In this document: positions 52,178 through 58,608 of the stretch, one piece after another | Position numbering within the stretch: the stretch's first letter is position 1 | How the letters are laid out: the number at the start of each line of letters is the position of its first letter | Origin: Bacillota bacterium | Lineage (GTDB): Bacteria; Bacillota; Clostridia; Lachnospirales; Lachnospiraceae | Length of the DNA stretch: 58,608 nucleotides | Assembly: GCA_023421505.1 (NCBI GenBank) | Contig: JAEZTJ010000039.1 | Span: 1 to 58,608, forward strand | Reading direction: 5' to 3' | Translations under genes and position numbers: made by a program | The notes under the pieces: generated by a model | Database searches by the model: none | What the model was told of the DNA's origin: nothing | The model's input: the letters and a program-made list of their open reading frames with translations, nothing else

Positions 52178-52210
52178 GAAATCCCGGAACCATAAAGCTC
52201 CAGGATTTCC
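52178..52210 (-). terminator. Hairpin after the small membrane protein gene
   Basis: GAAATCCtGGAGC pairs with a GGTTCCgGGATTTC arm (one mismatch). The T-run that follows on the minus strand is weak. Confidence 0.5.
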
Positions 52211-52220
52211 ATTAAACGAA

Positions 52221-52679
52221 TCATTTCATTTGCGCAGTCTTATGCTCATTTAAGATAATTTTGTCAAGTACCGCTTTATATACTAATACAATCTGTGCAT
52301 CAATATAGCAGAATTTGTTTGAAAGAAATTCATATGCTTTATAGACAAAACAAACATTCATAAGAATTAAAGCTACTATCGTTATTTCCGGCTGAAGTGA
52401 TTTTGCAATTAAAAAAACGGATGCTGCAAGATAAAATAAAAATGCAAAGAAAAAGTTTTTACTAATGCGGAAAGCCAGAAGCATTGTGTCATTCAAACGA
52501 CTGTGCATTTTTGAAATAGATTTTAAATCTCTGTACTTTAATTTTTCATACATATCATTATAGATTAATTGACTATCTGCTTTTTTCATTTCCATGCCCT
52601 TTTTTACAAAGGTAAAATAACGGTGATAATTCACTTCACCTAACTCTCTGCTAATTAATTTTTTAAATACATTAGACAT
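52221..52679 (-). CDS. Small two-helix membrane protein, unknown
   Basis: 152 residues from ATG 52679 (MSNVFKKLISRE), with AGGTG upstream. An in-frame TTG six codons earlier is also open but overlaps the ribosome binding site. Two membrane helices lie near residues 76-96 (FFFAFLFYLAASVFLIA) and 102-120 (EITIVALILMNVCFVY), flanked by charged helices. I do not recognise the family. It stands alone with its own hairpin. Confidence 0.6.
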   Translation of the reverse strand: MSNVFKKLISRELGEVNYHRYFTFVKKGMEMKKADSQLIYNDMYEKLKYRDLKSISKMHSRLNDTMLLAFRISKNFFFAFLFYLAASVFLIAKSLQPEITIVALILMNVCFVYKAYEFLSNKFCYIDAQIVLVYKAVLDKIILNEHKTAQMK

Positions 52680-53209
52680 TTCATCACCTACTCTCAATTA
52701 CCATATCAGGATATCTTTCCTATTGACTTTACTACTCTTCCTATGTCCGGTCCAACATACCCTAACATCATTCATTCACTTTTTCTTTTGATGGATTTAT
52801 AATTACTTAATATTGTTCTTAAGTTTTTCTATAATACTATTATTCGCTGTGGACACAAAATAAAACTCTGCAAATGCTGTAACAATTTCCTAATAAATCT
52901 ATACACATTAACGATTTAAACATCCAACAATTTTCAATTATTTTCGATATGAAGTGCGATACGTCATAAACGATTTTTGAATTTTAAATATTAACAGAAT
53001 GTTCATAATATATCCATACTATCAACATATATGTCTTTTATAATCAAAGATAAGTTAAGAACAAAATGTTGATTAATAATTAAATATTGCTTACAAGATA
53101 ATTTTTTTCATAAAATAAGCCCGGCAGCTACCCTCCCCCCTCTACCGGGCTTCTCCTCTGTTTATGACTAATCCCGGGAGTTATTAAGCTGATTAAATTA
53201 CTTAATTTC
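52680..53209. other. 530-bp AT-rich intergenic region with one terminator
   Basis: A hairpin AAGCCCGG/CCGGGCTT (53117-53152) with TTATTTT behind it on the minus strand is the terminator of the receiver-Hpt gene. The rest is strongly AT-rich, and I find no open frame with a ribosome binding site or RNA-gene structure. Confidence 0.65.
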
Positions 53210-54292
53210 CTATTCTGACATATTACATGTCTTATTTTTTATTTCAAGAATGCGATTCAAAGCTTTTTCATAATTAAATTCTCTGATGTCTCTTAATGCC
53301 AATGCATATTCCTGTTTGAATCCAGATCGACCAAGTATAATTAATCGCTCTATCTCTTTGATAATATTATCGTATTCATATCTCTTGATATAATATATGG
53401 TGCTTAATAGGCATTGTTCATATTCTTCCTCAGTCATCTCATCATATACCTTACTGGTCTTCTCAGAACGCACTGACTTGTAATATTTTTGAAGTATTTC
53501 ATTCAGTTTTTCTTCAAACAGTCTCAGCTTATCAACTAACAAATCATATTTCAATTTTATTTTAATCCAATCTCCCTGAAATATCAGCTTTTCTAAAATC
53601 ATAGAATCATTTAGCAATTCCTTGGCACCAATATTTGACATGATATTCTTTAGCTTGTGAACTCCTGATTTTAGTTGAGAAATCGAATGAACTGTATGAC
53701 TATTGACAATAATGTTAATACAGTCTCGAAGATCCTTTAAGGTGGCCTCCAAAATCATAAAAAATTGCTTAGGGTTTCCAAAAGCAGTACGCAACCCTGT
53801 CACATAATCAATTTGAATTACATTATCTACTACATTTTTTATTATTTCATAATATTCATCAGAAGAATCATACACATTATTGAAAACCTGAGGTTTTAGC
53901 TGTACCTCAGGACACCACTGATTTAATAAATTTGCTAACTCTGTTAAACTTAAAGGCTTCTCACATACAGCATTAGCACCGGCAGCCTTGTACCTATTAA
54001 TAATACATTTAGTCAAATCTGAGGTAAGGGCTATGATTATGGGCTTCTGATCAAGATGTGAAGCTTTTCTGATTGCCTCTACTGTTTGTATTCCATCCAT
54101 ATCAGGCATAATATGATCGATAAAAATAATATGATAGGCTTTCTCTTCAGCCATCAATACTGCTTTCTCGCCTTGATAGATTTGATCAGTATGTATAGAA
54201 AACAGATCAAGCATATTTTTTAATATTAATGTATTTACTTCATTATCATCAACCACTAAAGCATTAAATATTGTATTCTTTTCTTTTATCAT
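53210..54292 (-). CDS. Receiver-Hpt phosphorelay protein
   Basis: 360 residues from ATG 54292, with AAGGAG five bases upstream (the frame is open 11 codons more). Residues about 10-130 are a receiver (VVDDNEV, phosphoacceptor Asp in IIFIDHIMPDMDG, Lys in CEKPLSL). Residues about 170-270 resemble an Hpt domain: SGVHKLKNIMSNIGAKELL supplies the phospho-His and the Gly-Ala helix. The C-terminal 90 residues are helical without a known domain. There is no kinase or DNA-binding domain, so it likely relays phosphate from an unlinked hybrid kinase. Confidence 0.75.
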   Translation of the reverse strand: MIKEKNTIFNALVVDDNEVNTLILKNMLDLFSIHTDQIYQGEKAVLMAEEKAYHIIFIDHIMPDMDGIQTVEAIRKASHLDQKPIIIALTSDLTKCIINRYKAAGANAVCEKPLSLTELANLLNQWCPEVQLKPQVFNNVYDSSDEYYEIIKNVVDNVIQIDYVTGLRTAFGNPKQFFMILEATLKDLRDCINIIVNSHTVHSISQLKSGVHKLKNIMSNIGAKELLNDSMILEKLIFQGDWIKIKLKYDLLVDKLRLFEEKLNEILQKYYKSVRSEKTSKVYDEMTEEEYEQCLLSTIYYIKRYEYDNIIKEIERLIILGRSGFKQEYALALRDIREFNYEKALNRILEIKNKTCNMSE

Positions 54293-54539
54293 AGGCACTC
54301 CTTGCAGGAAGATACGCTTAATCATGGAATACTAATATACGGAATATTTTACACTAATTTCGATTAAAATCAACGAATAAATAAAGATCTTCTTATAAAC
54401 TGACCGATAACTATATAATATCTGACAGCTTTGGTATCTGTACATCTGCAAAAATAATTAATTTTAACCTTTAATATGACACTATAATTTGTTATAATGG
54501 TCGTTAGGAATTGAGAAAACAAACTTAGGAGGTAGAAAA

Positions 54540-55169
54540 ATGTCAAGTGTCACTATCATGGATCATCCGCTCATTCAGCATAAGTTAGGTATTATGAGAC
54601 GAAAAACAACATCAACAAAAGAATTTAGAGATCTTGTATCTGAGGTTGCGATGCTGATTTGTTACGAAGCTACCAGAAAGCTTCCACTTGCAGATATCGA
54701 GATTGAAACACCCTTAGTAAAAACAGTAGCTAAGGAAATAGCTGGTAAGAAGCTTTGCATCGTTCCAATCTTAAGAGCAGGCCTTCATATGGCTGATGGT
54801 ATCTTAAATCTTATTCCCAACGCAAAAGTAGGGCATGTTGGTTTATATAGAAACGAAGAAACCTTAGAACCAGTTGAGTATTTCTGTAAGCTGCCTTCTG
54901 ATGCAGCAGAAAGAGAAATCTTCGTAGTTGATCCAATGCTTGCAACCGGCGGTTCAGCAGTTGCTGCAATTAACCTCTTAAAGAAGAGAGGAATCAACAA
55001 AATACATTTCTTATGCTTAATAGCAGCTCCAGAGGGTGTAGATCGTCTTACCAAAGCTCATCCAGATGTTGAAGTATATATCGGAAGCTTAGACGAAAAA
55101 CTAAACGAAAAAGGTTATATTCTCCCTGGCTTAGGTGATGCTGGGGATCGAATTTACGGTACTAAGTAA
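54540..55169 (+). CDS. upp: Uracil phosphoribosyltransferase
   Basis: 209 residues. It makes UMP from uracil and PRPP (pyrimidine salvage, cytoplasmic). Typical segments: VTIMDHPLIQHKLGIMRRK at the N-terminus, CIVPILRAGLHMADG, the PRPP loop VVDPMLATGGSAVAA and YILPGLGDAGDRIYGTK at the C-terminus. AGGAGG lies seven bases before ATG 54540, and a TATAAT -10 is at about 54495. Single gene, followed by a terminator. Confidence 0.97.
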   Translation: MSSVTIMDHPLIQHKLGIMRRKTTSTKEFRDLVSEVAMLICYEATRKLPLADIEIETPLVKTVAKEIAGKKLCIVPILRAGLHMADGILNLIPNAKVGHVGLYRNEETLEPVEYFCKLPSDAAEREIFVVDPMLATGGSAVAAINLLKKRGINKIHFLCLIAAPEGVDRLTKAHPDVEVYIGSLDEKLNEKGYILPGLGDAGDRIYGTK

Positions 55170-55210
55170 GGAATAAGGTATTATCATATCAAAAAAACAT
55201 ACTAAATAAT

Positions 55211-55259
55211 AGCCCTGGATAAGGTTGGTAAGTTAATCTTATACAGGGCTAATCTTTTT
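55211..55259 (+). terminator. Terminator of upp
   Basis: AGCCCTGgATAAG pairs with CTTATaCAGGGCT and is followed by AATCTTTTT. The rest of the gap to 55443 shows no gene. Confidence 0.9.
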
Positions 55260-55443
55260 ATGAAGTTACATATATGATTATAACTAAACTGATTCTATGA
55301 GTAAATTAATAAAAAAGCTCTGATTCTTTCTCAAATACTTTATAAAGATAAACATGAAATTTGAATTTTAACTTCTTCATCTCCTCATATTTATGCCTGG
55401 TAATTAGGTATGCTTTAAAGTTATATATGAATTATTAATTAAA

Positions 55444-56502
55444 TTATTTACAGGAAAATTTATAGATCGTAACCGTATCATACTCTTTTCCTGCTTTTAG
55501 TAAACAGGAAGGAAAGTTATGAATATTACTGGAGTTCGGAAAATACTGTGTCTCAAAACAGACGCCATCCCGTTTTTGATAATTTGCTCCTTCTTTGGGA
55601 TTAGGCACAGGCTGAAGGAAGTTGGCAGTATATAGCTGCATACCCGGAAGATTAGTAAAAACCTCCATTCTCCTGCCGCTCTTATCATCCACTAATTCTG
55701 CGACCTTCTCTGCTTCAGTACCGCTAATATCAAGGACATAATTATGATCATAGCCCCCTGCTTGTACCAAAGGCTCGTAATTTGCATTTATATCCTGGCC
55801 AAGACTTTTCATATTTCTAAAATCCATAGGGGTACCGGTTACGTCTCTGATTTCACCTGTTGGAATTAAATCATTCGTTGTAGGTGTAAATTGATTCGCT
55901 TTAATCCATAATTTATGATCCAGAACCGTACCTGAATTATGTCCAGATAGATTAAAATAGGAATGATTTGTAAGATTTACAATTGTATCACGGTCTGAAA
56001 CGGCAAGATACTCTATGACAAGCTCATTCGCTTCCGTTAGGCTGTAGGTCACCGTAATATCTAAGTTACCTGGAAAGCCCTGCTCCATATGTGGACTAAG
56101 TCTTGAGAATTCAACACTTGCAATATCCTCATCCTCATACACTTCAGTCTCATACATAAATTTATTATAACCCTTCGGTCCGCTATGAAGATTATTCGCA
56201 CCATCATTCTTTTCCAGCTCAAATACCTTACCATTTATTTCAAACGTTGCTCCGCCGATACGATTTGCATGTCTTCCTATAAAAGCTCCAAAACCCGGGC
56301 CATTTTCTTCATATCCGGCAAGACTATCAAAGCCCAAATTTACATCAGTCAAATTGCCTTTCGCATCGGGTACCAAAATGTCAACAATATGTGCTCCAAA
56401 GTCAGTAAATGATACTTTCATACCATTATTGTTGGTAATTGTATATAAAGTAGCCTCTTCTCCCTGCTTTGTTTTTCCAAATGATTTTTGCGTAATCTTC
56501 AT
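55444..56502 (-). CDS. galM: Aldose 1-epimerase (galactose mutarotase)
   Basis: 352 residues. It interconverts alpha and beta anomers of galactose and other aldoses. Family motifs: GAFIGRHANRIGGATFEING, NNLHSGPKGYNKFMYE (catalytic His-Ser-Gly), VNLTNHSYFNLSGHNSGT (second catalytic His), YDHNYVLD and FETQYFPNS (catalytic Glu). Cytoplasmic; it may serve the GH2 and GH13 pathways in this window, though it is not in an operon with them. Confidence 0.95.
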   Translation of the reverse strand: MKITQKSFGKTKQGEEATLYTITNNNGMKVSFTDFGAHIVDILVPDAKGNLTDVNLGFDSLAGYEENGPGFGAFIGRHANRIGGATFEINGKVFELEKNDGANNLHSGPKGYNKFMYETEVYEDEDIASVEFSRLSPHMEQGFPGNLDITVTYSLTEANELVIEYLAVSDRDTIVNLTNHSYFNLSGHNSGTVLDHKLWIKANQFTPTTNDLIPTGEIRDVTGTPMDFRNMKSLGQDINANYEPLVQAGGYDHNYVLDISGTEAEKVAELVDDKSGRRMEVFTNLPGMQLYTANFLQPVPNPKEGANYQKRDGVCFETQYFPNSSNIHNFPSCLLKAGKEYDTVTIYKFSCK

Positions 56503-56827
56503 GTTTCTTCCTACTCCTTAAAATAAATTCTTATGCATCTTAGCTTATAATTATAGCATACAGCAATAAAATAGCAAATACTTTATTATCACCATAGTAA
56601 TATATTCCAGATTATGTATAAAACAATCCATGTTGATAAGGAAGCACAACTATTTTTACCTATGCAATAGCTATTATTCTACCTAATCTGAGGTTATATC
56701 TAATCTAGCTATCCTCCATTATTCAATTTATTGACACCATAATATAATGATGCTATACTCATTCATATATTTTACGATATAAGTGGTTAAATATCCTTAA
56801 TTTATAATGATTAAATGTTACAATTGA

Positions 56828-57005
56828 ATGGATATTTAGCATAATAGGGAAACAGGTTAAAGCCTGTACGGTCTCGCCGCTGTATTTGGGGAGTTTATTT
56901 CGACAAGGGATACCTTGGAAAGTCACTGAAAATATTAATTTTCGGGAAGATATGAAGTAAGCAATAATCCAAGAGTCAGAAGACCTGCTTATATCAGTGC
57001 CAAAA
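56828..57005 (+). promoter_or_regulatory. Cobalamin (B12) riboswitch
   Basis: The core at 56848-56883 reads GGGAAACAGGTTAAAGCCTG then ACGGTCTCGCCGCTGT, and the B12 box AGTCAGAAGACCTGC is at 56973-56987. These are the conserved elements of the cobalamin aptamer in the right order and spacing. A transcription terminator follows at 57068, so it should switch off the DUF4430 and ECF genes when B12 is plentiful. The rest of the gap from 56503 shows no gene; a short open frame opposite the aptamer is its antisense. Confidence 0.92.
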
Positions 57006-57067
57006 GTTCCACGAGGATTTGGACAAGGGTACAATAAAGCTTACTGCTTAGCAGTATAATTTTATTG

Positions 57068-57099
57068 TCCTTTAGCCTTATGGTTAAGGATTTTTTTTT
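57068..57099 (+). terminator. Riboswitch expression-platform terminator
   Basis: TCCTTTAGCC pairs with GGTTAAGGA and is followed directly by nine T. Another stem just upstream, ACAATAAA/TTTTATTGT around ACTGCTTAGCAGT, could compete as the antiterminator. It lies 60 bases after the B12 aptamer and 70 before the DUF4430 start. Confidence 0.88.
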
Positions 57100-57114
57100 G
57101 CAGTAAGGGAGAAA

Positions 57115-57171
57115 GAGATGCGCATTATCTCGCAAGCGAGCCAAATAAGCAGCGCAGGAATGGGGTAAAAT
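57115..57171 (+). repeat. Multi-hairpin leader module, type B copy 2
   Basis: GAGATGCGCATT, CTCGCAAGCGAG, CCAAATAAGCAGCGCAGGAA and TGGGG precede ATG 57172. This matches the 55 bases before the YesN start at 17777 with a handful of differences, though the two genes are unrelated. Only the downstream part of the module is present; the upstream GAAA-stem hairpin is missing. Confidence 0.75.
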
Positions 57172-57573
57172 ATGAAAAGGAAAGAACTATTAAAGGTATT
57201 GATTACATTTGGCATACTTTTATTTATCGCTGTAATGATGTTTTTTATATATACAAAGTTAAAGCCTCAAGTGGCAACAGGATCAAAGCATGTTGTGGTA
57301 GAAGTTATCATCCCAGATGAAAAAAATCAAGAATTTTCTATCAACACAAATTCTGAATATCTTGGGGAAGCCCTGAAAGAAATTAATCTTATTAAGGGAA
57401 CGGAAGGCGAGTACGGATTGTTTATTACTGAGGTTAACAATAGAACTGCGAACGATAATAATCAGGAATGGTGGTGTATAACCAAAAACGGTGAAAATGT
57501 ATACACAGGTGTAGATATTACACCAATCACTGATGGAGATCATTACGAACTTACCCTGACTATTGGTTATTAA
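57172..57573 (+). CDS. Membrane-anchored DUF4430 protein, probable cobalamin-binding
   Basis: 133 residues. One N-terminal membrane helix (LLKVLITFGILLFIAVMMFFIY, residues 7-29) anchors a small outside domain with SEYLGEALKEINLIKGTEGE, YGLFITEVNNR, WWCITKNGENVYTGVDITPI and GDHYELTLTIGY. This matches DUF4430, related to the beta domain of transcobalamin and intrinsic factor. Position under a B12 riboswitch and before an ECF S component supports a role as a surface B12-capture protein; this is inference. Confidence 0.85.
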   Translation: MKRKELLKVLITFGILLFIAVMMFFIYTKLKPQVATGSKHVVVEVIIPDEKNQEFSINTNSEYLGEALKEINLIKGTEGEYGLFITEVNNRTANDNNQEWWCITKNGENVYTGVDITPITDGDHYELTLTIGY

Positions 57574-57587
57574 CGACTTAAATCAAC

Positions 57588-57740
57588 TTAGGTAATTGCG
57601 AAACCATATAGTTTTACTAATTGTATACACAGCATATACTATTCCTTCGCTCCAACGCTCCTATGAGCTTAACTTACGCTCCGTTATAGTATATGCTGTG
57701 TATACAATACTTACAATTAACGAGTTTCGCTATTATCTAA
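57588..57740. mobile_element. 153-bp MITE-like inverted-repeat element
   Basis: The two halves are inverted repeats. The inner 23 bases (ATTGTATACACAGCATATAC and continuation) are perfect in both arms, and the outer ends TTAGGTAATTGCGAAAC and TTAGATAATAGCGAAAC match with few changes. It encodes nothing. It sits between two genes of the B12 operon. Decayed relatives of the left half lie at 30225-30300 and related cores at 31715 and 50817. Confidence 0.7.
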
Positions 57741-57767
57741 TTTAAATTTACTTAAATGGAGGCTTAC

Positions 57768-58274
57768 ATGAAGATTAAGGATTTGGTAATCATTGGAATG
57801 CTTAGTGCTATTCTAATTACGGTTCAGGTAACACTCGCTTTCCTGCCAAATATAGAATTGGTGTCTATGCTGATAATTTTATATACGCTGATTTTTGGAC
57901 GTAAAACGCTTTGTATCATTTATATTTTTATAGCTGCAGAAGGAATGATTTATGGAATAGGAATATGGTGGTTTAATTATCTATATGTATGGACTATTTT
58001 ATATTTTATTGTCAGCATTTTCAGAAAGAGCCGTTCACCCTTTACCTGGGCTGTTATTTCCGGTGGCTTCGGGCTAAGCTTCGGTGCTTTATGCGCCATC
58101 CCATATTTTCTGACTGGCGGTATTCCATCCGGCGTAGCTTATTGGGTAGCCGGAATTCCTTTTGATCTAATTCATGGATTATCAAACTTCTGTATCGCTA
58201 TAGCTGTATTTATCCCGTTTCACTTTATTATGAATAACATGAAAAATAATTATTATACTCATTCAAATTCATAA
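57768..58274 (+). CDS. ECF transporter S component, probably cobalamin-specific
   Basis: 168 residues from ATG 57768 (MKIKDLVIIGML), with GGAGG five bases upstream; an earlier in-frame ATG overlaps that site. Five or six membrane helices, with the S-component pattern of a conserved helix-1 motif (GMLSAILITVQVTLAF) and a GLSFGALCAIPYFLTGG segment. ECF S components bind a vitamin and share an ATPase module encoded elsewhere. The upstream B12 riboswitch indicates cobalamin. Confidence 0.82.
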   Translation: MKIKDLVIIGMLSAILITVQVTLAFLPNIELVSMLIILYTLIFGRKTLCIIYIFIAAEGMIYGIGIWWFNYLYVWTILYFIVSIFRKSRSPFTWAVISGGFGLSFGALCAIPYFLTGGIPSGVAYWVAGIPFDLIHGLSNFCIAIAVFIPFHFIMNNMKNNYYTHSNS

Positions 58275-58608
58275 TTCGCTTCTATATATAGTGATAATTA
58301 AATTAGTATAAGTAAGCTATTCTTGCCGCAAATACGATTGAATGTACTAAAATAGCTTATTAGAAAGAAAATAAAATGTGCAAATACACTTCTTGTATTT
58401 TATTACTTTAACTTTGTTGTATTTCATACTATTTCTTTAACTTTGATGAGCTGGCGTAATAAGCTTACGTCATACACGGTGAAAAAAGGTTCTATAATAA
58501 ATATTGGGGTAGTACTTTACCCCGATATTTTTTTACATTAAAATGCACTTATAACCAGCCTGCCTATTCTTTCGGTTCTGCGGCAACATTTCTGAAAGAA
58601 GGTAGATT
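58275..58608 (+). terminator. Window-end gap with terminator at 58500-58535
   Basis: AATATTGGGGTA pairs with TACCCCGATATT (58500-58529, one mismatch), followed by TTTTT. No gene is seen in the remaining 334 bases, and the operon probably ends here rather than continuing to ECF ATPases. Confidence 0.75.

Noticed and set aside
56759..57034. 91-codon minus-strand ORF
   Set aside because: It is the antisense of the cobalamin riboswitch.

Overview
The window is low-GC, AT-rich Firmicute DNA with strong GGAGG ribosome binding sites. The gene content (plant-sugar hydrolases, YesMN-type two-component systems, CUT1 sugar ABC transporters, AraC regulators, giant BspA-type surface proteins, an ECF transporter) points to an anaerobic Lachnospiraceae/Clostridium-like saccharolytic bacterium, of the Lachnoclostridium/Anaerocolumna kind. 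This placement is inferred from gene content only.

Region 1 (1-16.3 kb, all minus strand) is an accessory surface-protein and signalling block. It holds two giant secreted repeat proteins (1-4528, partial, and 5132-10657), a 67-aa Cys-rich protein, a metallo-beta-lactamase-fold lipoprotein, and a duplicated AgrC-like kinase/LytTR-regulator pair. In one copy of the pair the regulator has been reduced by an internal deletion to 48 codons. A roughly 30-bp scar of a third kinase copy survives beside the 5132 gene. A near-perfect 97-bp palindrome followed by a conserved 100-bp leader recurs between these genes.

Region 2 (16.3-36 kb) is carbohydrate acquisition: a YesM/YesN two-component system, a CUT1 transporter (binding protein plus two permeases, no ATPase), a PpiC/SurA-like lipoprotein overlapping a GH94-like phosphorylase, a truncated polysaccharide-deacetylase pseudogene, a GH13 alpha-glucosidase, a GPH sugar symporter, and an AraC regulator divergent from a GH2 beta-galactosidase.

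Region 3 (36-39.5 kb) is a DrrAB-like ABC exporter operon headed by a PadR regulator and two DUF1048 proteins, with a DUF3237 protein at the end. It looks richer in GC than its surroundings. Region 4 (39.7-46.8 kb, plus strand) is a sensory cluster: a hybrid kinase, a LytTR regulator, a GHKL-like protein with a decayed ATP site, a single-domain receiver and a chemoreceptor.

Region 5 (47-58.6 kb) holds a PdaB-like deacetylase, L-rhamnose catabolism (rhaA, rhaB, AraC regulator), a receiver-Hpt protein, upp, galM, and a cobalamin riboswitch with its terminator ahead of a DUF4430 protein and an ECF S component, probably for B12 uptake.

The most unusual signal is a family of multi-hairpin leader modules that end in a ribosome binding site directly before the start codons of four unrelated genes (17777, 23612, 38573 and 57172). 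One family has two near-identical copies, one of them a tandem double; the other shares about 50 bp between two loci. I saw no rRNA, tRNA, CRISPR array or complete transposase.
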